A DNA stretch of 5,386 nucleotides from Chloroflexota bacterium (GTDB taxonomy: Bacteria; Chloroflexota; Anaerolineae; Aggregatilineales; UBA3940), in assembly GCA_011051745.1 (NCBI GenBank), contig DRKO01000253.1, forward strand, positions 1 to 5,386, given 5' to 3'. A model generated the notes under the pieces. That model was not told where the DNA came from. It searched no databases and saw nothing but the letters and a program-made list of their open reading frames with translations. Every line of letters begins with the position of its first letter. The first letter of the stretch is position 1. Positions 1-4,660 of the stretch are shown here, piece by piece. A program made the translations under genes and the position numbers.

Positions 1-156
1 GAACGCACCGGAAAGTTCCTCAAAGGCATCTGTGAGCGAGGCAGCAGCAAATACGATCACTTCGTCTCCGGCCCCTGAGGGGGTACCGGCTCCGCATCCG
101 GCCAGCGTCAGCAACATGACGACTGATAAGAAGAGACTTCCGGCTGCTTCTCGCAC
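1..156 (-). CDS. modA: ModA-like molybdate-binding lipoprotein, N-terminal part (cut by left edge)
   Basis: This is the first 52 codons of a periplasmic-type solute-binding protein that would capture molybdate (or tungstate) for an ABC importer; the rest lies beyond the left edge. Residues 1-20 form a lipoprotein signal peptide: a short charged start (MRE), a hydrophobic stretch and the lipobox LAGC with the lipidated cysteine at residue 21. A short Gly/Pro/Ser linker follows. Residues 33-47 read VIVFAAASLTDAFEE, the hallmark first strand of ModA, in which the AAS serine (residue 40) contacts the oxyanion in the family. I chose the GTG start at 156. It gives a normal signal peptide, there is an AAGGA-like site about 11 nt upstream, and the in-frame ATG at 117 would leave almost no signal sequence. 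A stop lies in frame further upstream. The transport partners ModB and ModC would be expected downstream, outside the window. The family call is strong; molybdate versus tungstate cannot be told. Confidence 0.87.
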   Translation of the reverse strand, partial: MREAAGSLFLSVVMLLTLAGCGAGTPSGAGDEVIVFAAASLTDAFEELSGAF

Positions 157-216
157 TCTTTTCTCTGTCCTTCTTTCCCGCTTCAGCGTTGTTCCGGTTC
201 GTGTCCGGGCGACGGG

Positions 217-225
217 ATTATATCA
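217..225 (-). promoter_or_regulatory. Extended -10 promoter element for the modA unit
   Basis: Read on the minus strand this is TGATATAAT, a perfect TATAAT preceded by the TGn extension. No good -35 hexamer is visible 17 nt upstream (CGCACA, 3 of 6 matches), which is normal for an extended -10 promoter. Transcription would start near 210 and leave a leader of roughly 54 nt before the GTG at 156. It lies after the operon terminator at 313-338, so modA appears to be a separate unit. The leader is too short for a classical molybdenum-cofactor riboswitch. Confidence 0.62.
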
Positions 226-312
226 CCCCTTCTCCCCTCTGTGCGACGAAGGGCGAGTCTGTGACCGGCTATCGGCCAGAACCTGCCCCTGCGATGGACC
301 TTCCCCAGAATA

Positions 313-338
313 AAACCCCGCCGTTGTGGGCGGGGTTT
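313..338 (-). terminator. Intrinsic terminator of the dehydrogenase-cupin operon (possibly bidirectional)
   Basis: A perfect 10-bp stem (AAACCCCGCC at 313-322 pairing with 329-338) closes a 6-nt loop. On the minus strand the stem runs directly into a T-rich tract (TTTTATTCT), the classic Rho-independent layout. It begins 30 nt after the cupin stop codon at 368. The plus-strand side also has a T-rich tail (TTTGTTTT), so it may work in both directions. It separates the dehydrogenase operon from the modA promoter. Confidence 0.88.
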
Positions 339-351
339 GTTTTCGTGTCAG

Positions 352-367
352 CGGGCCGTGCGGCCCG
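352..367 (-). repeat. Short GC-rich hairpin directly after the cupin stop codon
   Basis: CGGGCC at 352-357 pairs with GGCCCG at 362-367 around a 4-nt loop, immediately following the cupin TAA (370-368). It has no T tract of its own. It may stabilise the 3' end of the message or help the stronger terminator 14 nt further on. Confidence 0.5.
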
Positions 368-799
368 TTACGTCGTGATCAGATCGTCCAGCCCTTCCTC
401 TGCCCATACGATTCGCTCTCCCTTGCGGCGGCGGGCCGGAATGACACACAGCCAGCCGAGCGGTTCATCGCCCGTGTTCGCGATCTGGTGAGGCTCCTCA
501 GGCGGGATGTAGATCACATCCCCCTGTGCGATCTCGTGGGGCTTGCCGCTCAGGATCACCTGCCCGCGACCGCGCAGGATCACGATCCCGTGATCGTGGG
601 GGTGATGCTCCTCGCGGGAATGTCCCCCCGGTTCCAGTTCATAGTAGCGGATGGCGAAGTTCTCGGCTCCCTCAGCCTTGCCGATCAGCCACGTTTCGGT
701 GGCGTGCTTCGACGCGCCTTCCCCGTAGTGGCGGAAGCGTGCGCCCTTCCAGCGAAACGTCTCGCCCCAGCGACCGGTAAACCTGTGAATCACACCCAT
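368..799 (-). CDS. Small single-domain cupin protein, function unassigned
   Basis: This 143-residue protein is one cupin beta-barrel, typical length for the cupin_2 type. Motif 1 lies at residues 58-79 (a GG turn, the cluster HHPHDH at 65-70, then ILRGRG). Motif 2 lies at 93-108 (GDVIYIPP, H104, N108), matching the GDxxxIP-H-N pattern well. Likely metal ligands are H66, H70 and H104. In the HxHPxxHE pattern of some cupins the first His aligns here with E64 and the Glu with G71, so the ligand set looks atypical. The ATG at 799 has AGGGAG 7 nt upstream. It starts 19 nt after the E2 stop codon and is followed by the terminator, so it is probably the last gene of the dehydrogenase operon. Cupins of this kind include isomerases, dioxygenases and metabolite-binding proteins, and nothing here selects among them. 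A role linked to the complex's substrate is only an inference from position. Confidence 0.9.
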   Translation of the reverse strand: MGVIHRFTGRWGETFRWKGARFRHYGEGASKHATETWLIGKAEGAENFAIRYYELEPGGHSREEHHPHDHGIVILRGRGQVILSGKPHEIAQGDVIYIPPEEPHQIANTGDEPLGWLCVIPARRRKGERIVWAEEGLDDLITT

Positions 800-818
800 G
801 AGGGCACTCCCTGTGTCG

Positions 819-2165
819 TTATAGCAGGATGGTGGAGGGCATTTCGAGTGCCTGCCGCAGTGTGGCGAGGAACCCGGCTGCCATCGCGCCGTCCAGCACC
901 CGGTGATCGGCGGAGAGCGTGATCGTCATCATCGGACGGGCAACCGGCTGATCGTTCTCGTCGGGCACAAACCGCTTCGCGATCCGCCCCACCGCCAGAA
1001 TGGCGACCTCCGGCGGGTTGATGATGGCCGTGAAGTGATCAACCCCGAACATCCCCAGGTTGGAGATGGTGAAGGTTCCGCCCGTCAGGTCATCGGGGCG
1101 CAGACGACCTTCACGCGCCCGGCGGGCCAGATCGGCTACCTCTGCGCCGATCTGCATCAAACCCTTCTGATCGGCCTGATGCACCACCGGCACGATCAGG
1201 CCCTCCTCCAGCGCGACCGCCACGCCGATATTGACCTCGTTCTGTACGAGGATGCGCTCCCCGTCGAAGTGGCTGTTCACCATCGGGTGCTGACGCAGCG
1301 CCCAGGCGCAGGCTTTGACCAGCACCGCCGTCATCGAGATGCGGGGCTGTCCCTCCGCGATGCGCTGGTTGGCGTACTCGCGGAAGGCAATCGCCTCGCT
1401 CATGTCCACATCGAGCGTAAACATGATGTGCGGGGCCTGCTGAGCGCTGGTCTGCATCCGCTCGGCGATGGTCTTGCGCATCCCTTCCAGCGGGATCACG
1501 ACCGGCCCGGCTGATATACCCGCCGGAGCAGGGGGCGGGGCGGGCGCTTCTACGGCCAGCCTCTCGACGGCGGCCAGCACGTCCGCTTCCTGAACCCGCC
1601 CGCGCGGACCGCTCCCCGGCACGGTTGAGAGGTCAATCCCGTGCTCCCGCGCCACCCGCCGCGCGGCAGGCGTCGCCCGACGCTTGCCGTCCTCCGGCGG
1701 AGCGCCGCGCTCGGCCAGATAGCGCTCGACATCCTCGCGCGTGATCTTGCCTCCCGGGCCGCTGCCGGGCACGGCGGCCAGATCAACGCCCTTCGCCTCG
1801 GCGATGCGCTGGGCGACCGGCGTGGCGCTGACCGCTCGCCGCTCCGCGACCGGCGGAGCTTCCTTCGCCGCCGGGGCAGGGGGTGCTGCTGCAGCGACCT
1901 TCTCTTCCGGCTCCGGCGCTTCCTCGCCCTCGGCCAGAATATAGGCGATGACCTCCGTCACCGGCACGGTCTCTCCCTCCTGATAGCGTATCCCTCCCAG
2001 GATGCCGTCGGCGGGAGCTTCGACCTCCATATTGATCTTGTCGGTCGTCACCTCGACGATCGGATCGCCCTTCTCGACCCGGTCGCCTTCTTTCTTGAGC
2101 CACTGGACGATTGTGGACTCTTCCTGTGTGAAGCCGAACTTCGGCATGATAATCGGTTTAGCCAA
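819..2165 (-). CDS. E2 component of a 2-oxo-acid/acetoin dehydrogenase complex (dihydrolipoamide acyltransferase)
   Basis: This 448-residue cytoplasmic core enzyme takes the acyl group from E1 on its lipoyl arm and passes it to coenzyme A. Residues 1-80 are a biotinyl/lipoyl domain with the lipoylated lysine K43 in TTDKINMEV. An Ala/Pro/Glu-rich linker (about 81-112) follows. Then come two peripheral-subunit-binding domains, at about 114-150 and 164-200, each with the ATPxAxR start and the VPGSGPxG turn. A second Ala/Pro linker (about 205-218) leads to the catalytic domain (about 222-448). Its active site is DHRVLDG at 420-426, with H421 and D425 the family's catalytic pair. Usual E2 chains carry only one such binding domain. 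The start is TTG at 2165, giving the typical MAKPIIMPKFG opening; a strong GGGGGAG site overlaps the E1 beta stop. The acyl group (acetyl or branched-chain) cannot be fixed from sequence. Confidence 0.95.
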   Translation of the reverse strand: MAKPIIMPKFGFTQEESTIVQWLKKEGDRVEKGDPIVEVTTDKINMEVEAPADGILGGIRYQEGETVPVTEVIAYILAEGEEAPEPEEKVAAAAPPAPAAKEAPPVAERRAVSATPVAQRIAEAKGVDLAAVPGSGPGGKITREDVERYLAERGAPPEDGKRRATPAARRVAREHGIDLSTVPGSGPRGRVQEADVLAAVERLAVEAPAPPPAPAGISAGPVVIPLEGMRKTIAERMQTSAQQAPHIMFTLDVDMSEAIAFREYANQRIAEGQPRISMTAVLVKACAWALRQHPMVNSHFDGERILVQNEVNIGVAVALEEGLIVPVVHQADQKGLMQIGAEVADLARRAREGRLRPDDLTGGTFTISNLGMFGVDHFTAIINPPEVAILAVGRIAKRFVPDENDQPVARPMMTITLSADHRVLDGAMAAGFLATLRQALEMPSTILL

Positions 2166-2169
2166 GGCG

Positions 2170-2178
2170 CTCCCCCTT
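2170..2178 (-). promoter_or_regulatory. Strong ribosome-binding site for E2, overlapping the E1 beta stop codon
   Basis: AAGGGGGAG on the minus strand includes two bases of the E1 beta TAA (2179-2177) and ends 4 nt before the TTG start of E2 at 2165. No nearby ATG fits the family N-terminus; the next in-frame ATG would remove the first beta strand of the lipoyl domain. The site therefore decides the TTG start and suggests that ribosomes finishing E1 beta restart on E2. Confidence 0.72.
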
Positions 2179-3205
2179 AGTATTCGCCGCGTACCAGTTT
2201 ACGAGCCTCTTCCACGATGTTCTCAACCTGAGGCACGGTGTGGTATTCCAGGGTGCGGTTGTAAGGAATCGGGATATCCAGCCCTGCCAGGCGGCGGATG
2301 GGGGCGTCCAGATAGTCAAACGCCTCACTGGCCGCGATGCGGGCCACGATCTCGCCGCCGTAACCGCCGGTGGTGGGGGCCTCGTGCACGACCAGCGCCT
2401 TCCCGGTTTTGATCACCGACTCGATGATCGGTCTGTCATCCAGCGGAGAGAGGGTGCGTGGGTCCACGACCTCGATCTCGATCCCCTCCTCGCTCAATTG
2501 CTCGGCGGCCTGCAGGGCACGCTGAACCATCACGGAGGTGGCGACAACGGTCAGATCGCGGCCCTCCCGTGCCACGTGGGACTGGCTGAGTGGAATCTGA
2601 TACATCTCCTCCGGGACGTGCGCTTTTGTCTTGTAGAGCAGCTTGTGCTCCACGAAGATGACGGGGTTATCGTCGTAAATGGCCGAGAGCAACAGCCCCT
2701 TCGCGTCGTAGGCGTTGCTGGGCATCACGACTTTCAGCCCCGGCACATGCACAAACCAGTTTTCGAGCGTCTCACTGTGCTGGGCGGCTGCGCCGGTTCC
2801 GGAGCCGCCGGGCGTCCGCAGCACAAAGGGGACTTTCGCCTTGCCGCCGAACATGAAGCGCAGTTTGGCTGCCTGAAGAACCAGTTGCTCCATCGAAAGG
2901 GTGATGAAGTCCATGAACTGGATTTCGCCGATCGGGCGCATGCCGGTCAGCGCGGCCCCGATGCACGATCCGGCTATCGCAGCTTCCGAGATCGGGGTGT
3001 CGCGCACTCGCTCCGGCCCGAACTCGTCCACCAGCCCGGCGGTCACGCCAAACGCGCCCCCGTAGACGCCAATATCCTCCCCGATCAGGAAGATGCTATC
3101 GTCCTTCTCCATCGCCTGGCGCATGGCTTCCCGGAGGGCTTCGGCATAGGTAAGCTCTCGCACCGCGCCCTCCGCTTCCTTTTCGTTGTGCTTTTCGCTA
3201 AGCAT
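2177..3205 (-). CDS. E1 beta subunit of a 2-oxo-acid/acetoin dehydrogenase complex
   Basis: This 342-residue protein pairs with the E1 alpha subunit to form the thiamine-diphosphate enzyme that decarboxylates (or cleaves) the substrate and acylates E2. The N-terminal half is the transketolase-like pyrimidine-binding domain: ELTYAEALREAM at 17-28, GEDIGVYGG at 42-50 and TPISEAAIAG at 70-79, where E74 is the glutamate that activates the thiamine ring in the family. H143 lies in the QHSETLENWF segment near the active site, followed by HVPGLKVVMPS at 153-163. The C-terminal half is the transketolase C domain (VVDPRTLSPLD at 247-257, VVHEAPTTGGYGGEI at 272-286). Length is normal. I chose the ATG at 3205: longer in-frame versions only read back through the end of E1 alpha. 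The reading frames overlap by 8 nt (ATGCTTAG), which implies translational coupling and equal subunit supply. The ribosome site before it is weak. Confidence 0.95.
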   Translation of the reverse strand: MLSEKHNEKEAEGAVRELTYAEALREAMRQAMEKDDSIFLIGEDIGVYGGAFGVTAGLVDEFGPERVRDTPISEAAIAGSCIGAALTGMRPIGEIQFMDFITLSMEQLVLQAAKLRFMFGGKAKVPFVLRTPGGSGTGAAAQHSETLENWFVHVPGLKVVMPSNAYDAKGLLLSAIYDDNPVIFVEHKLLYKTKAHVPEEMYQIPLSQSHVAREGRDLTVVATSVMVQRALQAAEQLSEEGIEIEVVDPRTLSPLDDRPIIESVIKTGKALVVHEAPTTGGYGGEIVARIAASEAFDYLDAPIRRLAGLDIPIPYNRTLEYHTVPQVENIVEEARKLVRGEY

Positions 3206-4211
3206 AGACACCGTCCATAATGGTTGACACATCAGGCTCAGGGCTGTTCTCGGCAAACTCGACCGCATCTTCGATGCGCTGGTAGGCCTCATCATGGATG
3301 GCCTGGACATCCTCCTGCGTGATGATCCCGGCCTCGATCAGGCGGTTGGCATAGCGCGGGATCGGGTCCCTGGCCTGCCACTCTTTGACTTCCTCGCGTG
3401 TGCGATAAAGCTGGCGGTCGCTCTTGGAATGTCCGCGCCAGCGATAGGTCACGCTCTCAACCAGGGTCGGGCCTTCGCCTGCCCGCGCCCGTTCGGCGGC
3501 CTCGGAGATAGCCTCGTAGACGGCCAGCAGATCGTTGCCGTCCACTGTGACGCCGGGGATGTTGTAGGCGCAGGCCCGCTCGCTGATGTGCTCGACCTTG
3601 AAGGCCCGCTTAACCGACATGGACATCGCGTACTGGTTGTTTTCGCACATATAGATAATGGGCAGGTTCCAGATCGAGGCCATGTTCAGCGATTCGTGGA
3701 AGGCCCCCTCGTTGGCCGCCCCGTCGCCGAAGATCACCAGGCAGACCTGATCCGTCTGGCGCAGGTGAATGCTCAGCCCGACGCCGACGGCGATGGGAAT
3801 CCCGCCGCCCACGATGCCGTTTGCGCCCAGGTTGTTGCGCTCCACGTCGGCGATGTGCATCGAACCGCCTCGCCCCCGGCAATAGCCCGTCTCCTTCCCC
3901 AGAAACTCGGCCATCATGAAGTTCACATTGCCGCCCCAGGCGATGCAGTGACCGTGCCCCCGATGGTGGTTCAACAGGTAGTCGTAGCCGCTGCGCACAG
4001 CGTTCGAGGCTCCGGTTGCGCTCCCCTCCTGCCCGATTGAGAGGTGCATTGTTCCGTGCACTTTTCCAAGCGCGTACAGTTCTTCTGCTTTTTCCTCAAA
4101 GGCGCGGATGAGATACATCGTCTCCAGCATCTCACGCGCCTTCTCGTGCCCGATGGCAGCCAGCAACTCTCTGGCTCGATCCGGTGTGATGGATTGGATT
4201 GCTTCGCTCAT
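3198..4211 (-). CDS. E1 alpha subunit of a 2-oxo-acid/acetoin dehydrogenase complex (AcoA/PdhA-like)
   Basis: This 337-residue thiamine-diphosphate subunit forms an alpha2beta2 E1 with the next gene's product. MYLIRAFEEKAEELY at 32-46 is the usual opening helix. HHRGHGHCIAWG at 82-93 carries the active-site histidines. GGSMHI at 115-120 and GANGIVGGG at 129-137 follow. The thiamine-diphosphate motif begins GDG at 162-164 and ends ENN at 190-192, with the usual spacing. YRWRGHSKSD at 256-265 corresponds to the mobile loop with the conserved His (H261) and Ser. The HRGHGHCIA and GANGIVGGG segments resemble, from memory, the acetoin dehydrogenase subunit AcoA more than mitochondrial-type pyruvate dehydrogenase, but substrate choice is not proven. 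I chose the ATG at 4211. An in-frame TTG at 4310 would add 33 residues unlike the family and encoded across the probable promoter and palindrome. First gene of the operon. Confidence 0.94.
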   Translation of the reverse strand: MSEAIQSITPDRARELLAAIGHEKAREMLETMYLIRAFEEKAEELYALGKVHGTMHLSIGQEGSATGASNAVRSGYDYLLNHHRGHGHCIAWGGNVNFMMAEFLGKETGYCRGRGGSMHIADVERNNLGANGIVGGGIPIAVGVGLSIHLRQTDQVCLVIFGDGAANEGAFHESLNMASIWNLPIIYMCENNQYAMSMSVKRAFKVEHISERACAYNIPGVTVDGNDLLAVYEAISEAAERARAGEGPTLVESVTYRWRGHSKSDRQLYRTREEVKEWQARDPIPRYANRLIEAGIITQEDVQAIHDEAYQRIEDAVEFAENSPEPDVSTIMDGVYA

Positions 4212-4222
4212 CAGCCTGGAAT

Positions 4223-4228
4223 TCCTTT
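4223..4228 (-). promoter_or_regulatory. Probable ribosome-binding site of E1 alpha
   Basis: AAAGGA on the minus strand lies 11 nt before the ATG at 4211, a little long but workable. A weaker AGG sits closer, within the last 8 nt. It supports the ATG at 4211 over the upstream TTG. Confidence 0.5.
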
Positions 4229-4241
4229 CCACGTCTAATAA

Positions 4242-4270
4242 ATAATGCAAACCCTTACGAGGAGTTTGAA
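4242..4270 (-). promoter_or_regulatory. Candidate sigma-70-type promoter of the dehydrogenase operon
   Basis: On the minus strand TTCAAA (4270-4265, 4 of 6 matches to TTGACA) and CATTAT (4247-4242, 4 of 6 matches to TATAAT) are separated by exactly 17 nt. This is the most A+T-rich patch in the gap. Transcription would start near 4235, giving a leader of about 24 nt that contains the AAAGGA ribosome site. Both boxes are imperfect, which suits a promoter needing an activator at the palindrome just upstream. I found no better pair elsewhere in the gap. Confidence 0.38.
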
Positions 4271-4272
4271 AT

Positions 4273-4291
4273 CCACGAAACGAGTTCGTGG
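4273..4291. promoter_or_regulatory. 19-bp palindrome, candidate operator next to the operon promoter
   Basis: Two perfect 7-bp arms (CCACGAA at 4273-4279 and TTCGTGG at 4285-4291) flank a 5-bp centre. It ends 2 bp upstream of the candidate -35 box, where an activator or repressor would bind. The neighbouring SorC-type regulator is the obvious candidate to bind it, but this rests only on position. If the transcript started further upstream, it could instead form an RNA hairpin. Confidence 0.5.
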
Positions 4292-4321
4292 GAAACGGGA
4301 AGTTTCTCAACGTTCAGGAAG

Positions 4322-4388
4322 CGACGGGAGGCTCTGAACTCCGCGCTCTTGCGCAGAGAAACTCACCCCGACTGTGCTTCTCCCGTCG
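4322..4388 (-). repeat. Nested inverted repeat, possible structured RNA element
   Basis: An outer perfect 9-bp stem (CGACGGGAG at 4322-4330 with CTCCCGTCG at 4380-4388) encloses an inner 8-bp stem (4339-4346 with 4351-4358, loop 4347-4350). The inner stem has one non-Watson-Crick position: a G-U pair in a minus-strand RNA but a C-A mismatch in a plus-strand RNA. The fold is therefore better on the strand that would be co-transcribed with the operon. It does not match the riboswitch consensus sequences I can recall (TPP, glycine, THF, T-box). No T tract follows, so it is not a simple terminator. Confidence 0.5.
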
Positions 4389-4524
4389 GCTTGCGAGGAT
4401 TGAGAACGTATCCCCCGACTATCTCCGCAGCCACGCAGAGACTCTCTATCCGGCTATTCAGGTTGGAAATCCGCCTGCCTCCGTTCGCGGGCAGGATGGG
4501 CGGCCTCAGGCGACGCCGGGCCGC

Positions 4525-4575
4525 AGGGGCGAGGGTAAGGGTTGGTCGAAACCGCCCCCCGTGCACCTCGCCCCT
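4525..4575. repeat. 10-bp perfect inverted repeat with 31-nt loop
   Basis: AGGGGCGAGG at 4525-4534 pairs with CCTCGCCCCT at 4566-4575. The loop contains a smaller GGTT/AACC pairing (4540-4543 with 4550-4553). This GC-rich style resembles short dispersed repeats common between Chloroflexota genes. With only one copy in the window, its repeat nature cannot be confirmed. Confidence 0.4.
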
Positions 4576-4602
4576 CATCGCTGCACGACCCCGCCGCTGG
4601 TA

Positions 4603-4625
4603 AGAGCGCAGCATATGTGCGCTCT
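4603..4625 (-). repeat. 8-bp hairpin downstream of the regulator gene
   Basis: AGAGCGCA at 4603-4610 pairs perfectly with TGCGCTCT at 4618-4625 around a 7-nt loop, 35 nt after the regulator's stop codon. No T tract follows on the minus strand, so it is at best a weak terminator or a transcript-stabilising structure. On the minus strand the 5' arm overlaps an AAGGAG site and the loop contains an ATG, so it could also mask a small reading frame. Confidence 0.4.
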
Positions 4626-4660
4626 CCTTCGGCTGGATTGGTCGTCATCCCTGTGCGCCG

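Larger units (their letters stand above)
4212..4660. other. 449-nt intergenic region rich in inverted repeats, no convincing gene
   Basis: This gap lies between the regulator's stop codon and the E1 alpha start. From right to left it holds an 8-bp hairpin (4603-4625), a 10-bp inverted repeat with a long loop (4525-4575), a 6-bp repeat (CCTGCC 4474-4479 with GGCAGG 4490-4495), a nested two-stem structure (4322-4388), the 19-bp palindrome (4273-4291) and the candidate promoter. Open frames are short and arginine- and proline-rich, as expected from random GC-rich sequence. The best, minus strand 4614-4363, has a good AAGGAG site but resembles no family I know. The GC-rich repeats at 4474-4575 look like the degenerate interspersed repeats of Chloroflexota genomes; that is inference. 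Confidence 0.6.

Noticed and set aside
32..313. Plus-strand frame at the left edge
   Set aside because: The minus strand here encodes a lipoprotein signal peptide with a lipobox and the ModA FAAASLTDAF motif, followed upstream by a perfect extended -10; the plus-strand frame has neither.
326..922. 198-codon plus-strand open frame opposite the cupin and the end of E2
   Set aside because: Starts inside the terminator stem and runs antisense to two supported genes; no family resemblance.
2240..3220. 326-codon plus-strand open frame opposite E1 beta
   Set aside because: E1 beta on the other strand has unmistakable family motifs along its length; the plus-strand frame is a GC-driven antisense shadow with no recognisable domain.
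3206..3310. Longer E1 beta version starting at 3310
   Set aside because: The extra 35 residues only re-read the 3' end of E1 alpha in another frame and do not resemble E1 beta N-termini; the ATG at 3205 gives the normal length.
3294..4040. 248-codon plus-strand open frame opposite E1 alpha
   Set aside because: Antisense to a well-supported gene, with no recognisable motif; long antisense frames are expected at this GC content.
4212..4310. Longer E1 alpha version starting at a TTG at 4310
   Set aside because: The added 33 residues are encoded across the palindrome and candidate promoter and do not look like the family; the ATG at 4211 has a ribosome site and gives the usual length.
4322..4388. 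TPP riboswitch or T-box upstream of a thiamine-dependent enzyme operon
   Set aside because: The conserved CUGAGA and ACCUGAU-type segments of the TPP riboswitch and the T-box GGUGGNACCGCG core are absent as far as I can read.
4603..4625. Intrinsic terminator after the regulator gene
   Set aside because: The stem is good, but no T-rich tract follows it on the minus strand, so I list it only as a hairpin.
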